Below, in pieces: positions 9,201-19,239 of a stretch of 64,000 nt of DNA. Under the pieces are notes generated by a model, which was given only the letters and a program-made list of their open reading frames with translations, made no database searches and was not told where the DNA came from. Made by a program: the position numbers and the translations under genes. The stretch is from contig JADLSH010000052.1 in assembly GCA_016169945.1 (NCBI GenBank), positions 124,001 through 188,000 on the forward strand, written 5' to 3'. The first letter of the stretch is position 1, and each line of letters starts with the position of its first letter. The DNA is from Trachythela sp. YZ-2020. Taxonomy: Eukaryota > Cnidaria > Anthozoa > Malacalcyonacea > Clavulariidae.

Positions 9201-12200
9201 ACCAGTCCACCAGAGGGGGTGTTCTTTAATTTCCTTTGCTAATATACCACGAGATCCGACGTCCGCTGGATTTTGTAAACCATCAACGTGCCTCCATCTT
9301 TGAGGTGGTATCAAATCTTGTATCTTTGCAATTCGATTAGCTTCAAAAGTTTTAAACCGCTGGCTAGTGCCATAGATCCTGTAAAGAACGATTGAGCTGT
9401 CTGTGAATGCATGTAAATTCAACAATGGAATGGAAAGGATTTCTTGAAGATGTCTCATCATCTGCGCAAGTAAAAGAGCTCCGCAAAGTTCGAGACGAGG
9501 TAGTGAAACTTTCTTGATTGGTGCAACGCGTGTTTTAGCCATGACAAGAGATATGTGAACTTAACCTGTTGTGTTAGTACTTCTCAAATAAACAGTACCA
9601 CAATAAGCCTTTTCACTGGCGTCAGAAAAACCAATAAGCTGTTGATCAACAATCTGGAAATGTATTGGCGTATAGCAGCGAGGGATTCTTAAGTTGGACA
9701 GTTGAAACAAACTTTCTCTCCAGTTCATAAAGTGTCTCTGCACGTCCGGTGGCAATGGCTCATCCCAATCGATGCTTTGTTTCCATAGCTGTTGGAAAAT
9801 GATTTTCACAACAATCGTGACACACGAGATAAGACCAAGTGGGTCGAAGATCTTTGAAGAATCAGATAATACGTTGCGTTTGGTAAGGTGGGACTGATCA
9901 ACGGAGAGCTCAGCAGTAGAAAATCGGAAATAATCTTGATTTGAGTTGTATTCTATGCCAAGTGTCTTAACGAAGTTGTCTGAATCTCCAAACTTAGATG
10001 TAGTTTGGCTGCTTCGAATTTCTTGCGGAATAGAGTTCAACACTTCAGTAGAGTTAGAGTCCCATTTTTGAAGTTTGAAACCGCCTGTGGCAAAGAGATC
10101 TTGGAGCTGTCGTTGTAACAAGATGGCTTCTTGCTTGGTTTGTACAGAAGGTAAACCATCGTCCACGTAAAAGGATTCCCTTACGACTTTGGCAGCGAGC
10201 GAGAACTTTGCTTCGTTGTCTTCAGCCAGGCGAAATACCGAATTTGTTGCAAGAAATGCCGCACTTGCAATTCCAAACGTGACTCGTGTCATTCGATAAT
10301 CATGGACTGGATCATTAGGATTTTCTCTCCACAGAAACCGATGGTAATCTCTATCCTCAATAGCTAAGCCAACTGCCCGATACATTTTGGAAACATCAGT
10401 GGTAAGGACATAAGGATGTCTTCGGAAACGAATGAGAACATAGTTGAGTGGGGAATATACAGTTGGTCCGACAAGAAGCTGATCATTAAGAGAGACACCA
10501 GAAGTGGTTTTCATTGAACCATCGAAGACAACACGTAGAGGAGTTGTTGCTGAATCTTTGTAAACAGCATGGTGGGCCAAGTAAAAGGTATTCGAAGAGG
10601 GTTTGTTGAGATCATTATCGGGAACTCTTTCAGCATGACCAGAGGAAATATACTCATTCACAACATTTGCGTAATCTTCAAACTGTTCGGAACGACGAAG
10701 ACGACGTTCAAGAGACAAGAAACGACGTAAGGCGAGAGGTCGTGATTCCCCCAAGGTTGATTTCTGTGGTTTGAAAGGGAGGTTAACAATAAAGCGACCA
10801 TTTTCTTCATGCTTGAGATGTTGGTTGTAATGTTGTAATGCTAATTTGTCAGTGAGTGACACAGGTGCTTTAGGTTTAGGTGGCTCCTCCAATGTCCAAA
10901 ATTTCTTCAGAGTTTCTTCGCAACTAGGATAAGCAGTAGATACATGGAGAGTTGTGACTGATTCTGTTGTTGAACGATTACCATTGACATTGCCAAACAA
11001 GACCCAACCAAAAAGGGTTTCTTGAGCTGACGGCGTTCCTTTGGGTCCAAGAATAAGCCCTTGTTTCAAGATGTCGTGATAAGCACTTACGCCAAGAAGA
11101 ATATCAATTGGTTTCGATATATTGAATGCGGGATCTGCTAACTTGAGAGAGAACAGGTGAGGCCAGTGACTTTTTGGAAAGGAAGTGGTTGGTAGACACC
11201 TGGTTAAGGACTGAAGAACAATAGCTTGCACATTTGATAGAGTAGAAGAGCTCTGAGTAGATTTCAAGTTAATGTTCACAGTACTGTTACTTAGGGTAGA
11301 GCACTGGGATCCTCCAATTCCGTTTATGGTGATTTCCTGTTTAGATCTTCTTAACTTAAGGTGTTGAGCTAGTCTTTCGGTGATGAAGGACGCTGTTGAA
11401 GCTGGGTCGAGTAGGGCTCGAGCTGTTATTTGTTGACCAGATGGGGAGCTTACGATGACTTCAGCTGTCATCATAAGAACATTATTCAAACTGTTTGCTT
11501 TGGGTGTCGCTACGTAGCTACTGGTGGGTGGATTACTACTGGTGGGTTCACTACTGGTGTGTGGATTACTACTGGTGGGTTCACTACTGGTGGGTGGATT
11601 ACTTGGTGGAAAGGGGTTTGGGAAAGGGGGAAAATTGTTGTTTAGGGCACCGTGCTTTGACAATTCAGGTTTGTTTTCAGGTGGTTTGGAATCATCAACA
11701 TGCAATAAAGTGTGATGCCTTTTGCCACATTTAAGACATGAATGTGGTGAAGGACATTGCTTTGCCATATGTCTTCCCTTCAGACAATTGAGGCAAAGTC
11801 CCTTTTCATACACAAAGGCACGCTTCTCGGAAAGGGATTTCTCTTTGAAGGCTTGGCAATAAGCTATGCTGTGTTTCTGCCCATTGCAAGCTGAACACTT
11901 AACTTGTGTGGTAGTGGTATGGACTGATTCTGATTTGCCAAAATTCCCAGGACTGTACGACTTTGGTTTCTTGTTAAAGGGCTGAAATTTTCTTTGATTT
12001 CCATCAAAAGAAGTTAGTTCAGTAGTTGTTGCTCTGAGGTCAAGAAATTCAAGGAATTTGGTATAGGAAGGTACATCCTTTTCTGCTTGTGTAAATTTTT
12101 GCCATTCAATCATTGTTTGGGAGTCAAGTTTGGACTCGCCCAATGTTGTCATAAACCTATCAAAGTCAAGCTTGTCTTGCGCTTTCAATGATCTTAAATG

Positions 12201-15200
12201 ATGCTGGAAAGTGTCATGTAACTGTCTCAGTTCTGAGCTTGTGCCATCTTTAACTGGTTTGACATTTAGCAAAGCTCTAGCATGAGCACGATGGATAATT
12301 TGGGGGCGATCAAAACGAGCCTTGAGTGCTGCAATAGCTTCAGGGTAAGCTTCTGCTACTGCGTCGATTCCTTCTATTGCATCTCTAGCCCTTTTAGTGA
12401 CAAGAGATTTCAGAAGATACTGCATGCGAAGTTGATTATCTAATTTCTTCGAGTTATGTATTGTTGCTTGAAATTGTTGCCAATAAGACTTCCATTTAGT
12501 GGTTCCCCATCAAATGTAGGGATATTGAGTGGAGGAAGCTTCACAGTTTTTTGTTCATTTGCTTCAGAACTTTCTAGCGCTTTGACTTTATTTAACAATA
12601 CGTTAAGTTCATGCTGTTGTTGAGTGTTTTTAACTTCAAGCTCTTTATTTCTGCTTTCCTTTTCAATTTCAAGCTCTTTAGTTTGCTTCATTTGTTCACG
12701 GCGATGTTGCTTTATGAGTAGAGATAATTTCTCTTGATTTGACTTAATTTTGTCAAAATAACTAGATAAAAGATCATTCCAATTTCCGCCATCTACACCA
12801 TCTGAATCTGGTATAGATGAGTCAATTTCACTTGTAAAACTATCAAGAGATTTCTCACATTCAGAAATTTGATTTCTGATATCGATAAGATCTTCAATGT
12901 CGCTTTCATTAGGCTTATCAGTTGTTTCTTGAATATTTGCAATTGTTTTGTCTATGTTAGTCACAATACGATTCCACTTTCGTTCTATAATTGCTTTCTT
13001 ATCTTTGCTATCAGATGATTTTGTTTCATGTGAAACCTTGGTAGATTGAGTGTTCATAAAAAATACGAGTTGACTTACAGTTTCTCTGATTCGTTCGTCA
13101 TGAGCATCCAGCTCTTCGTAGTCTTTTGCGATCAGTTCTTCATCCTTAGGATCGATTTGAGCGTTGGCCAATAAATATATTTCCTGAAATTGATTATCCA
13201 AATCACGAAGTTCCTTCAAGTATTGTTCAGCACATACAATGTCGAATTGTGAGCTTTCGATCTTTTGCACCAGTGGTACGACTTTCTTATAAGATTGGTG
13301 ATTTTTCGCTTTGTAATGCTTCGTTTCTGTGCTAGCGTTTCACGAGATTCTTGCGACATGTTTACGTTCTACGATTTGTCTTGTTTCAAAATGAGTCAAA
13401 CGACGCCATTCTTTCGCTGATTTACATCCGTCTTCGAAGGACCATAATAATAGATGCGATTGTTTACTTGCTTTAACTGCCTAGCTAGCAGTCCTTTATT
13501 TTACCCAAGAAAAACAACGAGTAACAGAGGTAAAACTTATATTTTCTTTTTCTATTAAAAACATGTGTTCCTAAGAGCAATAGAGCATGCTTAATGCGCA
13601 TGCGCTTGCTAACTTATGCTAAATACTTTATGTAATACTTATAACGCGTGTCCACGTAGGTCTGAGGAAAATCGTGTCAAAATCGTGTCTGTTATTTTTA
13701 GACAATAATGAGATGTTTGACATATGTATACTGCTAGTAATAACTAAGGAAGGACGTGTTTTTTTATTCATAAGAAAGTTGTTCATTTCATCAACGACGG
13801 TAAAACCAAGTATTCTGCTTCAGAATATTTCATTGTGATTTTGTGAGATTTGAAATTTCCTTAACTAATTTATTATTCGCGATCATATCTTGTACGGTCT
13901 AACACAAGCAATTACATAGAATCCAAAAAGGTGTAGCAAATGCAATCTCGTATTTTTGACCCGTAGCTAATTAAACACGGCCTGTCAAATATATGTAAAA
14001 ATATTTGTATATGTATATTAATATAAATTTCTAAATTTTAACTGTATATTACCTTAGACACGAGATGGATATTAATTAAATTATTATTAAATATTATTAA
14101 TAAACAAACCTTGTCGTAAATATATATTAAGTCGATTGGTTACTTCCAAATTTTGATAAATATAACTTACTCTACTATAATTTACATCCGTATTGGTTCG
14201 TGTTGCTGTGAGTGTCTGTTGGCAAGTTTGGCTAACGCTTATTTATATCTTTGTTAGCTGGTTAACGGTTAAACCCACATGGTTACTATTGTTAAAACAT
14301 ACTTTAATCGTTTACATAATTCTATATTTTTTGTAACCTTTGTCTCGTACTACTGTATTGTGAGTACTTGTCCGAATGCGAAGCTTTGAATTGCCAAGGA
14401 AACGGTATACAAGCGTTAGTCAAATTTGTCCGTTATCACGCCGAAATAGAACATAAAGTGGGAATTTGCCTTTCTTTATAGCACTCTAACTAAGGAAATA
14501 GTTTTTGCCAGAAAACTGTGAAACAAAAGGTTTGTTGTTTGTTGAAAAAATATTTTGAATATATATTTGTTTTCCGTAACGATGATTTCGAAGTTGGGCA
14601 AATATGGAAACGTTTGATGAAACATCAAGTTTCAGATTGCCAAGTGGCACACCAGGGCAGTGCATCCTTTCCAGGTGTTTCTCTGAGTTTCTAAGATTCT
14701 CTGAAATATCAGTCTCTGAAATGAAGATTATTGTATGATTGTGTTTAACTATATTTGTTTGCTGTAGACGTCATCGGATGGTTCTTCAGAACAACAAGAA
14801 ATGGATGAAAATCTACGCAATTTGTTGATGAAACTGGAAGATCTTGACGACAATGAAAGTATGGATTTGTTATTACCAGATTTGCATATTTAGTAAAAAC
14901 TGCTTTTCGGTAATGCGTTTTTTACGTACGTGTACACACAGAAAAGTCTATAAGGAGCTGTTTATATGGGGCGAGCTAGCCCTGGTACCAGAGCTGGCCC
15001 AGTTTTGGCGAGTTCCCACGTTTGTTATTATTTCCTATTAAATTTCATCTTACATTTTTATGGGAACCGAGCTGGCCCGTCTAAGCGAGATCCCGCCTCG
15101 ACTGACCCGAGATCTCGCTTAAAGCGGACTGAAATTTTCCATACAAACGCGATGACCCGAGCTGGCTCGCCTACGCGTGATGAGAATAAATGCTGTATTT

Positions 15201-18200
15201 AAAGACATTTTCTCGGCAGATTTCGTTCTTAAAAGGTCTCTGTGATCGTTTCTGTGAGTTATAACTAAAACCTCTTTGCGAAAGTATGATTTCAGGTTTG
15301 TTGCAAAATTTGTGTATATTATTTAATTCAGCCCGAGAGCCCGTCTGACCAGTCTCATGTAAACACGGGTGAAATTCGTCTCGGGAATGCGAGCTAACTC
15401 GGGTACCTGGGCTGGCTCGCCTCCATATAAACAGTCCCTAAGGACCTGTTCATCTGAGCCCAGCTAACGGGGAAACTCGCCTGTGTGAGATCCGCATGCC
15501 ATTGTTAAAGGCCGTTTTCCACTTCAATCGTAGCGAAACGTAGTGCATAAGAAAATGCTACGGTTTGCAGTGGAAAACGGCCTTAATGCGGATAAATATC
15601 ATTGTGTGTTCATATGAGAGTAGTAATATAGGTACCGTTCGAGCCCCTTTTTTGAGCTGCCGCATGAGCCGCCGCATCATTAGCTTAAGATGAGCTGCCG
15701 CATCATTAGTATAATATGAGCTGCCGCACATTAGCATAATATGAGCTGCCGCAAGGTTAGTTGCCACGAGATGAGCTGCCGCATGAGCTGCCGTACATTA
15801 GCATAAAATGAGCTGCCGCAAGGTTAGTTGCCACGAGATGAGATGTCGCAATGGAGTCGCAATACGATCCGATGAGAAAAGAGCAGTGAACTCAATTTGG
15901 TTACCTGGAACGATAACTGGCGGTGAAAAGTGAAGCCAAAATAACAGTGCCTACGCCATCAAACGTGATTGATTTCACAACGGCCAAAGTTCAAAATAAG
16001 TTACGAAAATAGAAAAAAAACTTGAAAAGCTGTTAAAACCTGCACGATAACTTATTTTATCACATATTTTTATGGCTTTCATAAACCTTTTGCACAAACT
16101 AGCTTATACGGCTTATACGACTGACAAAAAACAAAATATTTTCGCTGTTTGAACAAAAACAGTGAGAAAACTAACTTACTTCAGTCACTCAGTGACAAAG
16201 ATATGTTTTCCTCCTAGTTTTCCTTCTGTAATCTTTTTTAGCCAGTTACAAAGTAGAAACTACTTCGATTTGCAAAAAACCTGTTGTTTTTCTTCCAAAA
16301 AATAACACAAAAATAGAGTTTACGTACGGACCGCGCAGTAAATAAGTTGTGGGGGACTGAAACTGACGTACGGACCGCGTGAAATTGACTTTTGAGGGAC
16401 TGAAACTGACGTACGGACCGCGTAAAAGGACTGGGATTTAGGCTTCACTTTTTTCCGCCTGAATGATTGAATGTTATCGTTCCAGATATTAGAAATTTAT
16501 GGAGTTCACTGGAAAAGAGTGGTCGAAATTTGAAAGTTTCCTTCGAATTTTCGACCTTTTGCCCAAATGATGGTTGGCTATTTGTGAAATGTTCAGCATT
16601 GGCAGTTCAGTCTGATACTTGATAAATAGCCCATGGGTTACGCCATCTTATTAAAATTCTTAAATTTGAATCCGAAATGAGAATAATTTCAATAGGCAGA
16701 CAATAGCTTTCCACAATAGCTTTGCACTCAAGTCCCAATGGTGGAAAAATGCGTTTTCGACCGGCAATTCTTAATCGCGTCGTATTTGGCTATCTTTGAT
16801 CGCAATGATGTAAAAGTGGTATCATTTGACAGCTGAAGATTGATCTTTATTGGTATGAAAAAAGTAAATATATAAACTAAATAAACACGCACAATAGCAT
16901 GCTAAATTTGGATTACCTTTTTTTGATACACCCTGTATAACAAGAAAAATAAATAGAAATAGACCTGCTGTAGGCACTGTGGACACTATCAATTCGTAAT
17001 AGAATCCAAGGCACTATGCTTACGTAGTTTCGTCTCACGGAGGAGGGATATTAGATTGGATATATAAAAACAGTCATATGAACACAGAAATCATCCCACT
17101 TAGTTAAACATTCCCTAAATCCTTCTAGATTTTGTATATATAATAATTAGTTCAACAATTACTCACCGACATGTGTAACAGCTTGATGCAACGCTAAAAC
17201 TTTCCATGGAAAATCAAAACATTTTGATAAACATTCTAGCGTTTCATACTCATTATACTGTTGCCGTAACACGTAGAAACACTGAAGCGCCGAAATGAAG
17301 TAAAATCAGTTGTCCCATGTCCCCACCGATCATTCGTTAAGTTTAAAACCACGCTCGGTAGAGAGAGTATACATACGAGCATTATGCCTAGATTTAGCAC
17401 AAGCATTAACCGTAGGTTTGCTGGAAAGTTCTATTTTCAGGCTGTGCTCATAGGAACTGCAATATGCAGTTGTCTGATTATAGTTTCGCCTCGGTCGCAT
17501 GTTAGACTATACCAAACACCGCAGGTTTTCTCCGGGTGCTTTGGTTAGTGCCTTCGGCGCTAAGACACTTGACCCAATAGAGTTGTCTAGTAAAAATATA
17601 GTTAGTTTACTTTAGATTGTACAAGGTTGAGTTCGATTATATCGGTTTGGGATATTCGAATCTTGCAAGAAGACAAGTCAAGACCAAAATTACAAGCATG
17701 TTCCTGTTTTCAGCCGCTCGTTTCTTGCAATGATTTTGGCGTTTTCTTGCCTGTTCAGCCCAGTTCCAGTCTATTATAGTTCAATGGTTCAGCCCTTGCA
17801 AATGACGTCACAACTCGTAATTGTCTGGTTTCCGTCAGTTTGGGTGGCAAATTCAAACCACTGATTCAAACTAATTGAAATGAAATCCAACATGGCTGAC
17901 ATTGATATGTATGCCAACTTTCCTTAATAACTCGAGTTCTAGAAATGCTAAAACGACAAACTATACACCGAAATACCCCTCGTTATTCAAGGATTATAGC
18001 GAGATATATGTAATGTTTACAACACGAGCGACCGTGTTGTATCGGATATACAAACTCGAGTCGAAGACGAGATTTTGTATATCCGATACAACACTGATGC
18101 GAGTGAAACGTCTTGATGAGAACATTCGTATTCTTCAACAATTTAAAATAAATGAATGATATTTGGTGAGTAATGTAGTATGTAAATCAGCATGATTCTG

Positions 18201-18892
18201 TATCAGACATGCAAACTCATTCACGCTCATGATTTCTTTTGTGTTTTCATCATGAATTATTAATGAGTTTCACAACTTGTTTTATAACTCTCCGTATTTC
18301 ACAAGATAGTAGAAAAAACGATACTTCTATGAAATCCACGATAATGCCACCCAAAATGGCGGTTATTTAGCATGACGTAATATTCTCGCGTGTCAGCACG
18401 AGCTGAATATAACCATCAATATATTTCCTATACTCTATAGTTCCGGATTATCTTAACGTCAAAGCGAGGCATTTTTTGTATTGTGATGTTTTGTATCGTC
18501 TATATCAATGCTTTCTTTGCTGAAAATATTTATAAATTATTTAACTCGTTTTCTCAACATACAGTAACTCCCAGTCAGCGAAGTATTCAAATGTTGACAC
18601 ACCAAAAGAAAGTCCAAATAATCCCGCGAGTTCTCCACGTAATGTGCCCGCACTAGACATGAACTATCAGGTCGAGGCAACTAATGGTATACACCGTACA
18701 AGTGAGAACCAGGACACTCTAGATGATGGCATATTACTCGAGCAATTGGAAGGTATCCAAGGAGCTATTGATGCGATGGAAAATACTGGAGTTGAAGAAG
18801 AAGAAGAAGACAGTTTGTCTTTGTTAATGAATGTTCTAGAAAATGAAGATTTAGGGAGTGTACTTAATGATATGCCTTGGAATTTTATGTGA
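5965..18892 (+). CDS. Bmal1: BMAL/ARNTL-like bHLH-PAS transcription factor, 3' half (spliced)
   Basis: BMAL pairs with CLOCK through bHLH-PAS domains and activates E-box genes in the circadian loop in the nucleus. Seen here: a PAS-B exon (5965-6233), a probable 41-base linker exon (14636-14676) and a Ser/Gln/Asp-rich exon from 14768. The last exon (18565-18892) ends [20 protein letters not shown] then MPWNFM. That tail matches the family C-terminal transactivation helix (a hydrophobic LLxxLE helix, then a W-containing end). This is why I prefer BMAL to ARNT, which lacks it. The linker SASFPG before [10 protein letters not shown] also fits the region after PAS-B in BMAL. The bHLH and PAS-A exons must lie left of the window. 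Introns carry the Polinton-like element, a BEL element, a hAT MITE and SINEs. The junction joining the 14768 exon to 18565 is not settled. Confidence 0.7.
6234..6884. other. BMAL intron segment with inverted repeat, no gene seen
   Basis: It contains ATTGTGGAAGGCCATG duplicated at about 6390-6425. TTGCTGCAACTTACAACGCA at about 6438 is answered by the complementary TGCGTTGCAAGTTGCAGCAA at about 6656, so this is probably a MITE of roughly 300 bp. The short open frames are repeat-derived. Confidence 0.4.
6885..7370. repeat. tRNA-derived SINE, one copy plus an inverted partial copy
   Basis: On the minus strand, 6974-7047 reads as a tRNA-like domain with an A box (TAGCTCAGTTGG) and a B box (GGGTTCAATTCC). 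It is flanked by a common tail (ACTGGGTTTGATGGATAATC ... ACCTAACCAGGAACGGTTG). A second copy starts at about 7143 and folds back on itself at 7225-7360, forming a long hairpin. Related copies lie at about 32940-33175 and 42880-42960. The tRNA part has imperfect stems and a SINE tail, so I do not call it a functional tRNA. Confidence 0.7.
7371..7619. other. Short intronic gap before the BEL element
   Basis: This is non-repetitive looking DNA with a C13 homopolymer at about 7582-7594. A 79-codon frame on the minus strand has no recognisable domain and I do not call it a gene. Confidence 0.3.
7625..7705 (-). repeat. BEL 3' LTR, truncated to 81 bp
   Basis: It is identical to 13451-13531. The first ~123 bases of the LTR and the end of pol are missing, so pol reads straight into LTR sequence (after LDDIVLV). 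The outer end and the CGTAG target duplication are intact, so the deletion came after insertion. Confidence 0.75.
7659..9542 (-). pseudogene. BEL pol: RNase H and integrase, C-terminally truncated
   Basis: A 627-residue open piece in the same frame as the preceding ORF. It starts in the RNase H-like region ([27 protein letters not shown]). Next are an integrase zinc-binding domain ([13 protein letters not shown] ... CVVCKRA) and the DDE core, with [14 protein letters not shown] and the later glutamate in WENGVKS. The final DUF5641-type domain ([15 protein letters not shown]) is cut after LQLDDIVLV, where the frame runs into LTR sequence. The integrase would insert the cDNA with the 5-bp duplication seen here. 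Confidence 0.85.
9561..12425 (-). pseudogene. BEL gag-pol: DUF1759, zinc knuckles, protease, reverse transcriptase
   Basis: A 954-residue open piece. In order: the rest of the DUF1759 Gag domain (residues 1-150); Cys/His knuckles ([37 protein letters not shown], about 175-240); a Pro/Ser/Thr-rich linker with a degenerate repeat ([11 protein letters not shown]); an aspartic protease of the BEL type ([12 protein letters not shown]); and the reverse transcriptase with [20 protein letters not shown] and the catalytic YVDDG. It ends at a TAA (9561-9563) whose frame continues into the next ORF, so one in-frame stop separates them. Confidence 0.85.
12440..13359 (-). pseudogene. BEL gag N-terminal region
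   Basis: A start at 13359 ([13 protein letters not shown]) is followed by a frame change near 13290. The 276-residue open piece (13270-12440) is acidic and coiled-coil rich and ends in [17 protein letters not shown], the beginning of the DUF1759-type Gag domain. A further frame change near 12490 separates it from the next ORF. Gag forms the retroelement particle in the cytoplasm. Confidence 0.7.
13451..13654 (-). repeat. BEL 5' LTR (204 bp)
   Basis: Read on the minus strand it starts TGGACACGCG and ends CGCATCTA. It contains a polyadenylation-type signal (AAAATAAAGG). Its 81 bases nearest pol are identical to 7625-7705. The ends are set by the CGTAG duplication and by the adjoining primer-binding-like sequence. 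Confidence 0.75.
13660..14635. other. BMAL intron, AT-rich, no gene seen
   Basis: A long AT-rich stretch with ATTATTAA/TATATATTAA runs at 13990-14130. I find no convincing exon, repeat terminus or RNA gene. Confidence 0.4.
14636..14676 (+). CDS. Bmal1: BMAL-like linker exon (probable)
   Basis: It lies between an acceptor (AAGTTTCAG, ends 14635) and a donor-like GT after 14676. With one base carried over from the PAS-B exon it reads [13 protein letters not shown] and then continues in phase 0 into [10 protein letters not shown]. The stronger-looking donor GTGTTT two bases earlier would break the frame, which lowers my confidence. Confidence 0.4.
14768..14893 (+). CDS. Bmal1: BMAL-like linker exon with in-frame stop (internal or alternative last exon)
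   Basis: The acceptor TTTGCTGTAG ends at 14767. The only long open frame is [20 protein letters not shown], followed by an acidic [20 protein letters not shown] and a TAG at 14891-14893. If internal, the exon must end before the stop. Candidate donors are GTATGG (14858 region), which leaves phase 1, and GTTATT, which leaves phase 2 and fits 18565. If terminal, it gives an isoform lacking the 18565-18892 tail. The acidic-hydrophobic end looks like a short activation segment. Confidence 0.45.
   Translation, partial: TSSDGSSEQQEMDENLRNLLMKLEDLDDNESMDLLLPDLHI
14945..15445. repeat. MITE-like inverted repeat, ~500 bp
   Basis: The ends mirror each other: AGCTGTTTATATGGGGCGAG at about 14956 and CTCGCCTCCATATAAACAGT at about 15417. 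The interior has repeated GAGCTGGC and GAGATC(C)CGC words. A partial relative starts at 15441. Similar words (CGAGATCTCGCC, CATATAAAC) recur at 19600-19760. I could not find an exact target duplication. Confidence 0.5.
15650..15845. repeat. Short tandem repeat, GAGCTGCCGCA type
   Basis: About eight irregular units of 20-35 bp each begin ATGAGCTGCCGCA, with ACATTAGCATAA and AGGTTAGTTGCCACGAG variants. The open frame over it on the minus strand is a by-product. Confidence 0.7.
15884..16511. mobile_element. hAT-type MITE, 628 bp, 8-bp target duplication
   Basis: The ends are CAGTGAACTC and GAGTTCACTG. An exact 8-bp duplication GAAAAGAG flanks it at 15876-15883 and 16512-16519. Inverted sub-terminal blocks (TGGAACGATAAC, AAAAGTGAAGCC) confirm the inverted repeat. 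The interior carries two or three ACGTACGGACCGCG-containing tandem units at 16323-16422 and no transposase. It lies in a BMAL intron. Confidence 0.85.
16520..18564. other. BMAL intron, repeats but no exon seen
   Basis: It holds a SINE-like block at about 17480-17590 (GCAGGTTTTCTCCGGGTGCT) and a strong hairpin at 18031-18091 (GTGTTGTATCGGATATACAA and its complement). TGACGTCA occurs near 17803. The open frame at 17902-18159 spans the hairpin and is not convincing as a gene. Confidence 0.4.
18565..18892 (+). CDS. Bmal1: BMAL-like last exon: C-terminal transactivation domain
   Basis: The acceptor CAACATACAG ends at 18564 and the frame needs two bases from the previous exon. The exon encodes [19 protein letters not shown], a Ser/Pro-rich linker, a Gln/Asp/Glu helix ([20 protein letters not shown]), an acidic run, and the terminal [14 protein letters not shown] ... 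DMPWNFM, with TGA at 18890-18892. In BMAL proteins the corresponding terminal helix binds CBP/p300 and CRY; that role is known for the family, not shown here. A polyadenylation signal AATAAA lies at 19120-19125. Confidence 0.75.
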
Positions 18893-19119
18893 TACTCTTT
18901 AAAATATACTCTGAAGATATCCTTAGATGACTTTGTAGATGTGTCAAATTTCCCTTTATTAATGCCACAGAATAGGCTTATAAACGTTTAAAAAATTTAA
19001 TACGTAGCATAATAAATTATAGCATTGTAGCATTGGAATTGGCTTATAACTGTAGATGATCGTTTTAGATCTAAAATATATATGGAATGTAAATTAGAAT
19101 AGAATTTTACCTCTGCAGT

Positions 19120-19125
19120 AATAAA
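19120..19125 (+). terminator. Polyadenylation signal of the BMAL-like gene
   Basis: AATAAA lies 230 bases after the stop codon. Another AATAAA occurs near 19010. Confidence 0.5.
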
Positions 19126-19239
19126 TGACTCAATTCTGAATGTCTGAAAGTACTGCGATTTTGTTGACGTTTCCTTCTTCGATGTTATTCAGTAAACCGT
19201 TGTCTTGATCTTTCTTTTATGTTTGAAATTCTTCTCATT

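Larger units (their letters stand above)
7620..13659 (-). mobile_element. BEL/Pao LTR retrotransposon with 5-bp target duplication
   Basis: The element lies on the minus strand inside a BMAL intron. A CGTAG duplication flanks it (7620-7624 and 13655-13659). The 5' LTR is 13451-13654 (204 bp); the 3' LTR keeps only its last 81 bp (7625-7705). Next to the 5' LTR the minus strand reads TGGTCCTTCGAAG, a primer-binding-site-like sequence. Coding order is gag, protease, reverse transcriptase, RNase H, integrase, as in BEL/Pao. The copy is dead: frame changes near 13290 and 12490, a stop at 9561-9563, and a deletion that joins the end of pol directly to the remaining LTR. Confidence 0.88.

Noticed and set aside
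11430..11734. Trp/Tyr/Gly-rich plus-strand frames
   Set aside because: They are antisense shadows of the Thr/Ser/Pro repeat in the BEL Gag-Pol linker.
17902..18159. 85-residue open frame
   Set aside because: Half of it is a hairpin repeat (18031-18091); no domain and no splice context linking it to the BMAL-like gene.
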